DNA from: an endosymbiont 'TC1' of Trimyema compressum
GTDB lineage: Bacteria; Bacillota; TC1
Direction: 5' to 3'
Assembly: GCF_001584725.1 (NCBI RefSeq)
Contig: NZ_CP014606.1
Coordinates: forward strand, 620,001 to 684,000
DNA length: 64,000 bases
The stretch's first letter is position 1, and each line of letters opens with the position of its first letter. Shown one piece after another: positions 10,486 to 19,978 of the stretch. A program made the position numbers and the translations under genes. The notes beneath the pieces were generated by a model. The model was not told the DNA's origin and did not search any database. It saw only the letters and a list, made by a program, of their open reading frames with translations.

Positions 10486-11213
10486 ATGGAGAAGCGATTA
10501 GTATTACTTGAAGGTGCTTATAATGTGCGAGATTTAGGGGGTTATCCTACTAAAAGTGACAAAGAAACCAAATGGGATCGATTTTATAGGGGGATGGTCT
10601 TCAAGGATTAACCGAAAATGATATTGCTATTTTGAAATCAAAAAATATTCTTTTAGATATTGATTTAAGAAGCCAAAGTGAAATTGATAAAAATATTGAT
10701 AGATTAAAAGGTGTTAAAGGAATGGCTTATGCCTCTATTTCACTATTAAGTATTTTTGAAGATCAAATTAAGGATTTATCCAAGGCTGATTTTTCTAAAA
10801 TACCTAAATCCTTAGGTGAATTTTATATTATGGTTTTACATTATTGTCAGGAGGGATTTAGAGAAGTTTTCAAATTAATAGGAAGTAGAGAAGAGGCGGC
10901 TATTCTGTTTCATTGTTCTGTTGGTAAAGATAGAACAGGTTTAATTGCAGCTTTACTTTTAAATCTTGTAGGTGTTTCAGATAAGGTGATTGTTGAAGAT
11001 TATGCTTATTCAGGAGAAAATATTGGACCTGTCATTAAGAAATACGAAAATATGAATGAAGAATATCTGAAACCTTTTCTAGTTGCAGGACCTGAGGCTA
11101 TGGAAACTTTCCTGAGTGAATTAAATAGAACCTATGGTAACAGTGAAGGTTTTTTAAAGCATTTAGGATTGTCTAATAAGGTGATTCAAAATATTCAAGG
11201 TACATTTGTTTAG
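10486..11213 (+). pseudogene. Tyrosine/serine phosphatase (Y_phosphatase3 type), frameshifted
   Basis: Start ATG 10486 follows AAAGGAG. The N-terminus (YNVRDLGGYPTKS) and the P-loop HCSVGKDRTG near 10913-10945 (Cys-x5-Arg) identify a protein-tyrosine phosphatase of the bacterial Y_phosphatase3 family. The frame breaks in the G run at 10589-10593: with six Gs it would read FYRGDGLQGLTENDIAIL and continue to 11213; with five it stops at once. The catalytic part remains open from about 10632 (193 residues), but without the N-terminal strand it is unlikely to fold. The single mononucleotide-run lesion could be a mutation or a base-call error. Confidence 0.85.
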
Positions 11214-11225
11214 CAGGTTGTTGTG

Positions 11226-11254
11226 TTGACTTTGTTCCTTTTCAAGCGTAAAAT
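11226..11254 (+). promoter_or_regulatory. Sigma-A-type promoter for the amino-acid ABC operon
   Basis: TTGACT at 11226-11231 and TAAAAT at 11249-11254 are separated by 17 nt, close to the vegetative consensus. It lies between the phosphatase stop and the AAGGAG site of the substrate-binding protein gene and points into the operon. Confidence 0.65.
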
Positions 11255-11292
11255 TATAACTAGTTTAGAAAATTTTAAAAGGAGAAAATAAA

Positions 11293-12069
11293 ATGAAAAA
11301 GTTTTTGGTATTAGTATTATTTGGCCTTTTAGGAATAGGCTTATTTGGTTGTAGTAGCCAAAATAAAGAAGAAGGCAAATTAATTGTAGGTGTTGATGAC
11401 GCTTTTCCACCAATGACATATAGAGACCCTAACACCAATGATATAATTGGCTTTGATGTAGACATGGGGGAAGAAATTGCTAAAAGAATAGGGGTTACCT
11501 TAGAATGGCAACCAATTGAATGGAAGGGTATGGTACAATCCCTTAAAACTAAAAAAAATGATATGGTTATTTGCGGTGTAACCATTACGCCTGAAAGAGA
11601 AGAGCAAATCTTTTTATCAGCCCCATATATGGATGCTGGTATCTCTATGGTTGTAAAAAAGGGCTATAGGGGGATTTTATCTATTAAAGATTTAGCAAAT
11701 AAGAAAATTGGCGTTCAAACTGGTAGTTCTGGAGCTAAAGGTTTTACTGAATTAGGATTTACTGAAAATGTTTCTACTTATGATGCTTACCCAGCTGCAT
11801 TTAATGACTTAGGTATTGGTAGAATTGATGTAGTTGCTGTGGATACAGTTGTTGGTGCTTATTTTATTAAGGAAAGAAGCAGTGAGCTTGAATTGTTGCC
11901 AGAAAAAATAATTACAGAAAAATATGGTGTGGCTCTTGCAAAAGATAACACTGACTTACAGAAGAAAGTAAATGAGGCGATTGCTGCTATGAAAGTAGAC
12001 GGTTCTTTAGAGGCTATTGCAGTTAAATGGTTTGGAGCAGAAAATGCCAAGGGAGTTATCCCGCAGTAA
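11293..12069 (+). CDS. Amino-acid ABC transporter, substrate-binding lipoprotein
   Basis: 258 residues. A lipoprotein signal peptide ends in LFGC with Cys20 as the lipidated residue. The mature part is a type-II periplasmic-binding fold of the polar amino-acid family (SBP_bac_3): GFDVDMGEEIAKRIG, WKGMVQSLKTKKNDM, and KKIGVQTGSSG. Permease and ATPase genes follow in the same operon. The ligand could be cystine, glutamine, arginine or another polar amino acid; nothing in the sequence decides it. Confidence 0.92.
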   Translation: MKKFLVLVLFGLLGIGLFGCSSQNKEEGKLIVGVDDAFPPMTYRDPNTNDIIGFDVDMGEEIAKRIGVTLEWQPIEWKGMVQSLKTKKNDMVICGVTITPEREEQIFLSAPYMDAGISMVVKKGYRGILSIKDLANKKIGVQTGSSGAKGFTELGFTENVSTYDAYPAAFNDLGIGRIDVVAVDTVVGAYFIKERSSELELLPEKIITEKYGVALAKDNTDLQKKVNEAIAAMKVDGSLEAIAVKWFGAENAKGVIPQ

Positions 12070-12082
12070 GGAGATATAAACA

Positions 12083-12748
12083 GTGGACTTAGATTTTTTT
12101 AATCTTATTTTCCCTTTCTTATTACAAGGGGCAAAAGTAACAATTATACTAACGCTATTAGCTTTGACTTTTGGTACTGTCATAGGGTTGATTTCTGCAT
12201 TAATGCGCCTTTCGAGATTTAGAATTTTGAGGGGGATTTCCTGGTTCTACACTTGGGTTATTAGAGGAACCCCATTACTGGTGCAACTATTTGTCTGGTA
12301 TTATGGTTTTCCAAGTATTGGTATAGAACTAAATGCTTTTGTAGCTGGCGTCTGTGCCTTAAGCCTTTGTGAAGGCGCCTATATTTCTGAAATCTTTAGA
12401 GCTGGTATTTTGTCAGTGGATAAAGGTCAGAAAGAGGCGGCTTTATCATTAGGCATGACATCTGGCCAAAGTATGAAGCGTATTGTTTTACCACAGGCTT
12501 TTAAAACAATATTGCCACCTTTTAGTAATGAGTGTATAACTTCAATGAAGGATACAGCACTGGTTTCAACAATTACTTTAGTAGAGTTAATGCGACAAGC
12601 TCAAACACTGGATGCTACGCATTTTCGTTCAATGGAAATATATTTATCGGCAGGTGTAATGTATTTATTGATGACATCTGTAATTATGTTAGGCATATAT
12701 TTTCTGGAGAAAAAATTCCAACTTAAAGTACAGAGGGTTAAAAGATGA
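12083..12748 (+). CDS. Amino-acid ABC transporter permease (HisM/GlnP family)
   Basis: 221 residues with about five membrane helices. The EAA loop that contacts the ATPase is present ([21 protein letters not shown]), as is the family motif [10 protein letters not shown]. Start GTG 12083 follows AAGGAG. The stop overlaps the ATPase start in an ATGA junction, a sign of coupled translation. Confidence 0.93.
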   Translation: MDLDFFNLIFPFLLQGAKVTIILTLLALTFGTVIGLISALMRLSRFRILRGISWFYTWVIRGTPLLVQLFVWYYGFPSIGIELNAFVAGVCALSLCEGAYISEIFRAGILSVDKGQKEAALSLGMTSGQSMKRIVLPQAFKTILPPFSNECITSMKDTALVSTITLVELMRQAQTLDATHFRSMEIYLSAGVMYLLMTSVIMLGIYFLEKKFQLKVQRVKR

Positions 12749-13509
12749 TTATTGAAGTAAGAAATCTCCATAAAAAATTTGGACACTTAAGGGTTTTGAA
12801 AGGTGTCGATATGTCAGTAGAAAAGGGAGAGGTTCTTGTTATTATTGGACCTTCAGGCAGTGGTAAAAGTACACTTTTACGTTGCCTTAACCAACTTGAA
12901 CACCATGAAGAAGGGGAAATTCTTTATGAGGGACAGCCAGTTGGTCTCCATTATATTAAAGAAAAGAATACATATAAGGAAGTTCCTAAAAGAGATATTA
13001 TTGCCATTCGCAAAAGAATGGGGATGGTTTTTCAACGATTCAATTTGTTTCCCCAAAAAACAGTAATTGAAAATGTTATGGAAGGACCGTCAGTTGTATT
13101 AAAAGAAAAGAAAGAAAAGACTATACTTGAAGCTAGAAAGTTGTTGGATAAAGTCGGTTTACTAGAAAAGGAAAAAGAATTTCCTGGTAACCTTTCTGGC
13201 GGGCAACAACAAAGGGTCGCTATTGCTAGAGCATTAGCCATGCATCCTGATGTAATGCTTTTTGATGAGCCTACTAGTGCACTGGATCCAGAATTAGTTG
13301 GAGGGGTATTAGAAGTTATGAAAGAGTTAGCTCTTGAAGGCATGACTATGGTGGTTGTAACTCATGAAATGGGTTTTGCCGAAGAAGTAGCTGACCGTGT
13401 GATTTTTATGGATGATGGTGTTATTGTTGAAACTGGTACGCCAGAAGCTATTTTTGATTATCCTAAAGAAGAAAGAACAAAACTATTTTTAAGTAAAGTT
13501 TTAAGGTGA
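12745..13509 (+). CDS. Amino-acid ABC transporter ATP-binding protein (GlnQ family)
   Basis: 254 residues. Walker A is GPSGSGKST near residue 35, the Q loop is in [11 protein letters not shown], the signature is [15 protein letters not shown], Walker B is [13 protein letters not shown], and the switch histidine is in [10 protein letters not shown]. It energises uptake through the upstream permease. It overlaps that gene by 4 nt, and its own 3' end overlaps the leader of the ACT-domain gene. Confidence 0.95.
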   Translation: MIIEVRNLHKKFGHLRVLKGVDMSVEKGEVLVIIGPSGSGKSTLLRCLNQLEHHEEGEILYEGQPVGLHYIKEKNTYKEVPKRDIIAIRKRMGMVFQRFNLFPQKTVIENVMEGPSVVLKEKKEKTILEARKLLDKVGLLEKEKEFPGNLSGGQQQRVAIARALAMHPDVMLFDEPTSALDPELVGGVLEVMKELALEGMTMVVVTHEMGFAEEVADRVIFMDDGVIVETGTPEAIFDYPKEERTKLFLSKVLR

Positions 13510-13514
13510 ATGAG

Positions 13515-13946
13515 ATGTTTGAAATAAAACAATTATCTATTTTTTTAGCCAATAAACCTGGAAGACTTCTTTCAATAACCCGTTTATTAAAAGAAGCCAA
13601 TATTAATATTAGAGGTATGTGTATTACAGATACTAGTGAATCAGGTGTGTTGCGTTTAATAGTTGACTATCCTGAGGAAGGTGCTGCCTTATTAAAGGAA
13701 GCTGGAATTTCTAGTCAAACAAGTAATATTATTGTTGTTAAAATTGAGGATAAGCCTGGTGAGCTTTGCCAGTTACTTTTTTATTTGGAAGAAAGTGATT
13801 TAAATGTAGAGTATTTATATGGCTTTTTAAATAAAGAGGGCTATGCTTATTTGGCAATGAAAGTTGAAGATATTAAAGCAGCTATTAATGTAATGGATAA
13901 TAAAAATATTACATTATTAACAGAAGATAATGTATATGGTGTTTAG
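13515..13946 (+). CDS. ACT-domain protein (tandem ACT)
   Basis: About 143 residues consisting of two ACT folds (about 4-70 and 73-143): FLANKPGRLLSITRLL in the first and VKIEDKPGELCQLLFYL in the second. ACT domains bind small molecules, usually amino acids, and control enzymes or transporters. The frame is open from GTG 13506, but AAGGTG at 13503-13508 is better placed for ATG 13515. Sitting between an amino-acid transporter and a former aminotransferase gene, it may sense the imported amino acid; that is inference. Confidence 0.88.
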   Translation: MFEIKQLSIFLANKPGRLLSITRLLKEANINIRGMCITDTSESGVLRLIVDYPEEGAALLKEAGISSQTSNIIVVKIEDKPGELCQLLFYLEESDLNVEYLYGFLNKEGYAYLAMKVEDIKAAINVMDNKNITLLTEDNVYGV

Positions 13947-13956
13947 GAGGTAAGTT

Positions 13957-14759
13957 ATGTCGGAAAAGTGGATAGGTCGTTCAGCATTGGAGAATATTAA
14001 ACCCTATTCTCCTGGTAAGTCAGTTTCATCAGTAGAAAAGGAATTAGGTCTATCTGAAATTTATAAGATGGCTTCAAATGAAAATGCTATTGGTCCTTCA
14101 AAAAAGCTGTTGCAGCAATTAATGAAGAGCTTTTATCAATGCATATTTACCCAGATGGTAATTGCGAACTTTTAAAGGAAGGTATTGCCACTGCAAAAGG
14201 TGTTTTACCTGAACAAATAATTGTGGGTAACGGGTCAGATGAAATAATTAAATTAATTGGAGAAAGTTTTTTAACTGATGGCAGTAGTTTAATTATAGGT
14301 TATCCTTCTTTTTCTGAATATGCATTTGCAGGTCACTTAATGGGCGCTAATGTAGTTAATGTGCCTTTAGTTGACTATACTTATGACTTAAAAGGTATTC
14401 TTGCTGCTATTGATGAAACAACAAAGATGGTGGTTATTTGCAATCCCAATAATCCAACAGGAACAGCAGTGGGTAAGGAGGCTTTAATACAATTTGTTAA
14501 ATTGGTAGCATTCCTTTAATTAAATGGATTCATAGAGTTAAAGAGCTATTTAATGTTAATCATTTAGCCCAAGTAGGGGCTTTAGCCGCTTTGACGGATG
14601 AGAAAGCATTTAAATGCTTCAATAAAGTTAAAGGAAGACATTATTATCCCCGACAAAAGGTAGCGTTTTTGCTTCTCCTGAATACATACGAGTTACCATC
14701 GGGACTCTTGAGCAAAAAGTTTTATTGAAAGTCTAGATAAGGTTTTAAAAGAAATATGA
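13957..14759 (+). pseudogene. hisC: Histidinol-phosphate aminotransferase (HisC), deleted and frameshifted
   Basis: Start ATG 13957 follows AGGAGG. Recognisable HisC blocks are IKPYSPGKSVSSVEKELGL and the N-terminal MASNENAIGPS, then in another frame HIYPDGNCELL, VGNGSDEIIKLIGESFL and NPNNPTGT. After 14519 an internal deletion removes the middle of the enzyme, including the lysine that binds pyridoxal phosphate; the tail resumes as FNVNHLAQVGALAAL and FASPEYIRVTIGTLEQ. The full enzyme is about 350 residues. HisC-like enzymes serve histidine or aromatic amino-acid synthesis; which one this was is unclear. Confidence 0.88.
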
Positions 14760-14806
14760 TATAATAGAAATAAGTGAAAAAATAGAGTGTATTACACTCT
14801 ATTTTT
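14757..14806 (+). promoter_or_regulatory. Extended -10 promoter and symmetric hairpin before murI
   Basis: TGATATAAT at 14757-14765 is an extended -10 element (TGnTATAAT) overlapping the hisC remnant stop. Just downstream a perfect 12-bp inverted repeat (14778-14789 and 14795-14806, loop TATTA) is A-rich on the left and ends in a T run on the right, so it can act as a terminator in both directions. If transcription starts at the -10, the hairpin lies in the murI leader and could attenuate it; otherwise it ends the hisC transcript. Confidence 0.6.
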
Positions 14807-14826
14807 ATGATAAAAATGGAGGAAAA

Positions 14827-15600
14827 ATGGCAATAGGAGTATTTGATTCAGGCATTGGAGGCATTACAGTAGTAAAGGAAATTAGAAAACAATTGCCTGA
14901 CGAAAAAATAATATATTTTGGCGATACAAAAAGAGTTCCTTATGGAGGAAAAGATAAAGAAGAATTAATTAATTTGTCTGAGCAGATTGTAGCTTTTTTA
15001 ATTAGAGAGGGAGCCGATGTGATTATTGATGCCTGTAATACAACCTCGGCATTGGCATTACCTTATTTACAAGAAAAGCATACAGTACCAATTGTAGGGG
15101 TTTTAGTTCCAGGCGCTGATAGTGCTAGCAAAGTTACTAAAGGTAAAGTAGGTGTCATGGGTACGGAAGCAACTATAAAAAGTGGTTGTTATGATGTAGC
15201 CATTAAAGCTCAAGAAAAATCAACGGAAGTAGTTTCTATACATTGTCCAAAGCTTGTAGGATTTATTGAAGATGGTGATTTAAATTCATCTTATTTAAAA
15301 CGCGTTTTACGAGACTATTTAAATCCTCTATTTTTAGCCAACTGTGACACATTAGTGTTAGGCTGCACCCATTATCCTTTTTTAAGCGATACTATTTATG
15401 AACTGATTGGAGATTCAATGACTTTAATTAATCCAGCAGTAGCAGCTGTTAATGAATTAAAGGCGTATGAGTCCTCAAGAGAAGGAGAAGATATTTGCTA
15501 TATTAGTGGTGACTATCATTCCTTCTATAGTGCTTTAACTGCTCTCTATCCAGACCATGGATTTGAGAAAATAGTTACCTATGACCCGATAGAGGAGTAA
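14827..15600 (+). CDS. murI: Glutamate racemase
   Basis: 257 residues, typical length. It makes D-glutamate for peptidoglycan. The two catalytic cysteines are visible in DACNTTSALAL and LGCTHYPFL, and the N-terminal FDSGIGGITVV loop carries the conserved Asp-Ser pair. GGAGG lies 7 nt before ATG 14827. It heads a compact run with rph and rdgB. Confidence 0.96.
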   Translation: MAIGVFDSGIGGITVVKEIRKQLPDEKIIYFGDTKRVPYGGKDKEELINLSEQIVAFLIREGADVIIDACNTTSALALPYLQEKHTVPIVGVLVPGADSASKVTKGKVGVMGTEATIKSGCYDVAIKAQEKSTEVVSIHCPKLVGFIEDGDLNSSYLKRVLRDYLNPLFLANCDTLVLGCTHYPFLSDTIYELIGDSMTLINPAVAAVNELKAYESSREGEDICYISGDYHSFYSALTALYPDHGFEKIVTYDPIEE

Positions 15601-15604
15601 GAAT

Positions 15605-16318
15605 ATGAAAAATAACAGTGCACTAAGAGACGTTAGTATAAAAAGAAATGTTTTGCTTTACCCTGAAGGTTCTTGTTTAATTGAAGTTGGGAATACCAAG
15701 GTTCTTATAACGGCTACTATTGAAGAAAAAGTACCTCCTTTTCTTGAAGGAAAATTAGAAGGATGGGTTACTGCTGAATACAGTATGTTGCCTAGGGATA
15801 ACAAACATAGAACTCTCAGAGGTTTTACTAAAGGCAAACTTGATGGGCGTAGTGCTGAAATAAAGCGATTAATTGGTCGTTCCTTAAGAGCTATAGTAAA
15901 TAGAAAAGCATTGGGACCGAGAACTATAATTCTAGATTGTGTGATGTTTTACAAGGGGGATGGTGGAACTCTTTGTGCTTCTATTACAGGTGCTTTTGTT
16001 GCCTTATATGATGCTTGTGAATATTTACTTGAAAAGGAAATGATTGATGAAATGCCACTTAATGGCTTTTTAGCGGCAGTAAGTGTTGGAAAATCTAAAG
16101 ATGATTATATTTTAGATTTATGCTATGAGGAAGATGTTTCGGCTATTGTAGACTTGAATTTAGTTATGAAGGATGATGGTGAGTTAATAGAGATTCAAGG
16201 CACAGGAGAAGGTGGCACCTTTTCCAGAAATGAGTTGGGTCAATTTCTTGATTTAGGTGAACAGGGTATTAAAATATTAATTGAAAAGCAAAAAGCAGCT
16301 TTAGGAGTAGCGGAATGA
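15605..16318 (+). CDS. rph: Ribonuclease PH
   Basis: 237 residues. It is a phosphate-dependent 3' exoribonuclease that trims tRNA 3' ends. Family marks include LLYPEGSCLIEVG, TAEYSMLPR, GRSAEIKRLIGRSLRA and the C-terminal EIQGTGEGGTFSR. It starts 5 nt after murI and overlaps rdgB by 4 nt. The murI-rph-rdgB order is common in Bacillota. Confidence 0.96.
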   Translation: MKNNSALRDVSIKRNVLLYPEGSCLIEVGNTKVLITATIEEKVPPFLEGKLEGWVTAEYSMLPRDNKHRTLRGFTKGKLDGRSAEIKRLIGRSLRAIVNRKALGPRTIILDCVMFYKGDGGTLCASITGAFVALYDACEYLLEKEMIDEMPLNGFLAAVSVGKSKDDYILDLCYEEDVSAIVDLNLVMKDDGELIEIQGTGEGGTFSRNELGQFLDLGEQGIKILIEKQKAALGVAE

Positions 16319-16914
16319 AGTTTATTTTTACAACTCATAATAATGATAAGAAAAGAGAAATCGAGAAACTCCTTAAAGATACTAGCTTTCAGGTTTATAG
16401 TTTAGCTGATGTAGGTTTCGAAGATGAAATAATTGAAGATGGGAATAGTTTTTTAGAAAATGCTAAAATTAAAGCAACGACTATTTATAAAAAATATGGT
16501 ATTTCAACTTTGGCTGATGATTCTGGTATTTGTATTGATTTTCTAAAAGGAGAACCTGGAATTCATTCTGCAAGATATGGTGGTATAGGTGCAACAGCGG
16601 AAGAAAAAAATAGGCTTATTTTAGATGCATTAAAAAATGTTCCTTATGCTAAAAGAGGTGCTTATTATGTTTTTTGTCTCTATTTTATTAAGGATGAAGT
16701 AGAGTCTTTTTATGTGGAGGAAACATGTGAAGGTGTAATTAGTGAGTCTCCGGCTGGCAAAGGCGGTTTTGGTTATGATCCTATTTTCTATCTCCCAGAA
16801 TATAAGCAATCAATGGCTGAAATTTCATTGACTGAAAAAAATAAAATTAGTCATAGGGGCAAGGTTTTTGAGGCATTTAAGGCAAGAATTCCTATTCTTT
16901 TTCCATATGATTAG
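16315..16914 (+). CDS. rdgB: XTP/dITP diphosphatase (RdgB/HAM1 family)
   Basis: 199 residues. It hydrolyses non-canonical purine nucleoside triphosphates to monophosphates and pyrophosphate, keeping them out of DNA and RNA. Seen here: FTTHNNDKKREIEKLL at the N-terminus, LADDSGICIDFL with the catalytic acidic pair, GIHSARYGG, and GGFGYDPIF. ATGA coupling with rph. The N-terminal motif normally reads T/S-x-N-x-x-K; here it is THNNDKK, which fits. Confidence 0.95.
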   Translation: MKFIFTTHNNDKKREIEKLLKDTSFQVYSLADVGFEDEIIEDGNSFLENAKIKATTIYKKYGISTLADDSGICIDFLKGEPGIHSARYGGIGATAEEKNRLILDALKNVPYAKRGAYYVFCLYFIKDEVESFYVEETCEGVISESPAGKGGFGYDPIFYLPEYKQSMAEISLTEKNKISHRGKVFEAFKARIPILFPYD

Positions 16915-16971
16915 TTAATAGGCATTTTAAGCATATTGTAATGATTATAAAAAGCAATTCAGCTCAAAGTG

Positions 16972-16999
16972 TTCACAATATATTAAAAAAGTGTATAAT
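16972..16999 (+). promoter_or_regulatory. Putative promoter for lepA-hemW
   Basis: TTCACA at 16972-16977 and a perfect TATAAT at 16994-16999 are 16 nt apart, 27 nt before the lepA start codon. The spacing is one short of optimal. It is the only good match in the 110-nt gap after rdgB. Confidence 0.6.
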
Positions 17000-17025
17000 G
17001 ATAAAAAGGAAACTAGAGGTGAAAG

Positions 17026-18831
17026 ATGGCTAAAATTGAGAATATTAGAAACTTTTGTATCATTGCTCATATTGACCATGGTAAGTCAACACTGGCTGAC
17101 CGACTAATTGAGTATACTGGTGCTGTTGAAAAAAGAGATATGTCCTCACAGCTTTTAGATCAGATGGATTTAGAGCAAGAAAGAGGCATTACAATTAAGT
17201 TACAAGCTGTAAAAATGAAATATACAAGTAAAAAAGGAGAGACTTTTTTACTGAATTTAATTGATACCCCTGGTCATGTTGACTTTTCATATGAAGTATC
17301 AAGAAGTTTGGCTGCCTGTGAGGGTGCCCTACTTGTTGTAGATGCTTCACAAGGTATTGAAGCCCAAACTTTGGCCAATGTCTATTTAGCTATCGACAAT
17401 GATTTAGAAATTATTCCTGTAATTAATAAAATAGATTTGCCGAGTGCAGATCCTGAAAGGGTTTGTGCTGAAATAGAAGAGGTAATTGGTCTCGATACAA
17501 GTAATGCTATTTTTACATCAGCAAAAACAGGCCAAGGAACTGAAACAATACTAGAGGCTGTTGTTAAAACTGTGCCCTGTCCAGAAGGGCATAAAGAAGG
17601 ACCATTAAAAGCCCTTATATTTGATTCTCATTTTGATGCTTACAAGGGAGCATTATCCTATGTAAGAGTCGTTGATGGAGTAATTAAAAAGGGCATGGAT
17701 ATTCAGATGATGTCTACAAAACATGAATTTGAAGTTACGGAAGTAGGGGTTTTTGAACCCCGTCCTAAAGTTGTGACTTCCCTTGATACTGGAGAAGTTG
17801 GCTATGTGGCTGCAAGTATTAAAAAAGTAGGGGACACTAATGTAGGCGATACTATAACAGATAGTGAGAACCCTGCAAAAGAAGCTTTGCCAGGCTATAA
17901 AAAAGCAATACCTATGGTTTATTGTGGTCTTTATCCTATTGATACTAAACAATATGATGATCTTAGAGATTCTTTGGAGAAGTTACAGCTAAATGATGCT
18001 TCCTTAATTTTTGATCCTGAGACTTCTGCGGCATTAGGGTTTGGATTTAGATGTGGTTTTTTAGGTCTTCTGCATATGGAGATTATCCAGGAACGATTAG
18101 AAAGAGAATATAATATTCAACTTATTACAACAGCTCCAAGTGTTATTTTTAATATTTATAAGTTGGATGGTTCTGTTATTTCTATTGATAGTCCCTCTCA
18201 GTTGCCTTCTGTAACAGAAATTGATCATATTGAAGAACCTATGGTTAAAGGCTCAATTATGGTACCAAGCGATTATGTGGGAGCTGTTATGGAGCTTTGC
18301 CAGGAAAAAAGAGGCAGGTTTATTAATATGGATTATCTAACCCAAGAGAGAGTACTCATTACTTATAGATTACCATTAGGTGAGATAATATATGACTTTT
18401 TTGATCAGTTGAAATCTAGAACGAAAGGCTATGCTTCCTTTGATTACGAAGTAATTGGTCACGAAAAATCAAATTTAGTTAAATTAGATATTTTACTTGC
18501 TGGAGAAGTTATTGATGCTTTATCCTGTATTGTGCATAAAGATAAGGCTTACTATAGAGGACGCTCTTTAGTTGCAAAATTGCGTAAGCTGATTCCAAGA
18601 CAATTATTTGAAGTGCCTATTCAAGCCGCAATAGGAGCCAAAATTATTGCTAGGGAAACTGTTAAGGCAATGCGTAAAGATGTTCTAGAAAAATGCTATG
18701 GTGGGGATATTTCAAGAAAGAAAAAATTACTTGAAAAGCAAAAAGAAGGTAAGAAGAGAATGAAACAAGTTGGCAGATTTGAAGTGCCACAAGAGGCATT
18801 TATGGCTGTTCTGAGTCTAGATGACGAATAG
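17026..18831 (+). CDS. lepA: Elongation factor 4 (LepA)
   Basis: 601 residues, standard length. It is a ribosome-bound GTPase that acts during translation stress and ribosome maturation. GTPase motifs: AHIDHGKST near residue 14, [11 protein letters not shown] near 81, [10 protein letters not shown] near 134. The LepA-specific C-terminal domain ends with [19 protein letters not shown] and [19 protein letters not shown]. No lesions. It overlaps hemW, its usual neighbour in Bacillota. Confidence 0.97.
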   Translation: MAKIENIRNFCIIAHIDHGKSTLADRLIEYTGAVEKRDMSSQLLDQMDLEQERGITIKLQAVKMKYTSKKGETFLLNLIDTPGHVDFSYEVSRSLAACEGALLVVDASQGIEAQTLANVYLAIDNDLEIIPVINKIDLPSADPERVCAEIEEVIGLDTSNAIFTSAKTGQGTETILEAVVKTVPCPEGHKEGPLKALIFDSHFDAYKGALSYVRVVDGVIKKGMDIQMMSTKHEFEVTEVGVFEPRPKVVTSLDTGEVGYVAASIKKVGDTNVGDTITDSENPAKEALPGYKKAIPMVYCGLYPIDTKQYDDLRDSLEKLQLNDASLIFDPETSAALGFGFRCGFLGLLHMEIIQERLEREYNIQLITTAPSVIFNIYKLDGSVISIDSPSQLPSVTEIDHIEEPMVKGSIMVPSDYVGAVMELCQEKRGRFINMDYLTQERVLITYRLPLGEIIYDFFDQLKSRTKGYASFDYEVIGHEKSNLVKLDILLAGEVIDALSCIVHKDKAYYRGRSLVAKLRKLIPRQLFEVPIQAAIGAKIIARETVKAMRKDVLEKCYGGDISRKKKLLEKQKEGKKRMKQVGRFEVPQEAFMAVLSLDDE

Positions 18832-19960
18832 AGAAATGCTAGGATTATATATACATATTCCTTTTTGCAAGGAAAAGTGCCATTACTGTGACTTTTTTTC
18901 CTTTAGAGGAAAAGCTGAATTAATGGTTCCCTATGTTGAGGCGCTGATTCATGAAATCGATTCATTTAATAATGAAGATTTAGATATAGATACCATATAC
19001 ATAGGGGGAGGGACTCCCTCTATTTTGATGTTGTCCTCTATTGAGTCAATTATGGCTCATGTTAGGGCGGCTTTTAGAATAAAAGACAATGCAGAGATTA
19101 CAATTGAAGTTAATCCAGGCACTGTTAAGTTTGATGCTTTAAAAGCCTATAGCGCTATGGGCATTAATCGTTTATCTATGGGGGCTCAATCTTTTAATGA
19201 AAAACATTTGAAAAGACTAGGTAGAATTCATTTAGCAAAGGATATTAGTTCTACTGTAAAGGCAGCAAGAGCAGCTGGTTTTGAAAATATTTCTTTAGAT
19301 TTAATTTATGGTCTGCCTGATGAAACTTTAGAAGAACTTATTACAGATATAAAAGCCGGTATTGAATTAGGTGTGGACCATCTATCTCTTTATGGCTTAA
19401 TTATAGAAGAGGGAACTCAGTTTTTTGCAGAATATGAAAAAGGAACCCTTAATTTACCTGCTGAAGAATTACTTCTTCAAATGAGGGAAACGGGTACCAT
19501 TTTATTAGAGAAAGCTGGATTTAGACATTATGAAATATCCAATTATGGAAAAAAAGGTTTTTTTTCAAAACATAATTTAATCTATTGGCAAAATAAAAAT
19601 TATTTAGGTTTAGGGGCTGATGCTAGCAGTTATTGGCAGGGAGAGCGCTATAAAAATATGGATAGTATTTCAGGCTATATAGCTGAAAAAAAAGAAAATA
19701 AAAGCAGTAAATTAGACTGCTATAAAATTGGAAATAAGGAAGCTATTGAAGAAGAAATCCTTTTAGGATTACGATTAATAGATGGCATTAATATATATGA
19801 ATTTAAGAAAAGATATGACATAGATTTGCTAGAGATGTATAAAGAGCCCATTAGGCTTTTAAAAGAAGAAGGTTGTCTAAAAATTGATAATGGACAGCTA
19901 TACTTGACGCTGAGAGGACTAGCCATTTCCAACTATTGTTTGGGAATGTTTTTATGCTAA
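18821..19960 (+). CDS. hemW: HemW, radical-SAM heme chaperone-like protein
   Basis: 379 residues. The radical-SAM motif CKEKCHYC (Cys16, Cys20, Cys23) binds a 4Fe-4S cluster and S-adenosylmethionine. [29 protein letters not shown] and [15 protein letters not shown] are typical of HemW, once annotated as oxygen-independent coproporphyrinogen oxidase. HemW lacks a fourth cysteine just after the motif and is thought to deliver heme to membrane proteins. The start could be 18821 or ATG 18836; the latter begins directly with LGLYIHIPF. It overlaps lepA by 11 nt. Confidence 0.92.
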   Translation: MTNREMLGLYIHIPFCKEKCHYCDFFSFRGKAELMVPYVEALIHEIDSFNNEDLDIDTIYIGGGTPSILMLSSIESIMAHVRAAFRIKDNAEITIEVNPGTVKFDALKAYSAMGINRLSMGAQSFNEKHLKRLGRIHLAKDISSTVKAARAAGFENISLDLIYGLPDETLEELITDIKAGIELGVDHLSLYGLIIEEGTQFFAEYEKGTLNLPAEELLLQMRETGTILLEKAGFRHYEISNYGKKGFFSKHNLIYWQNKNYLGLGADASSYWQGERYKNMDSISGYIAEKKENKSSKLDCYKIGNKEAIEEEILLGLRLIDGINIYEFKKRYDIDLLEMYKEPIRLLKEEGCLKIDNGQLYLTLRGLAISNYCLGMFLC

Positions 19961-19978
19961 GGAGGAAACTAAAACAAA

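Noticed and set aside
17653-17952. Minus-strand frame of 99 codons inside lepA
   Set aside because: Antisense shadow of a highly conserved gene; no start signal.
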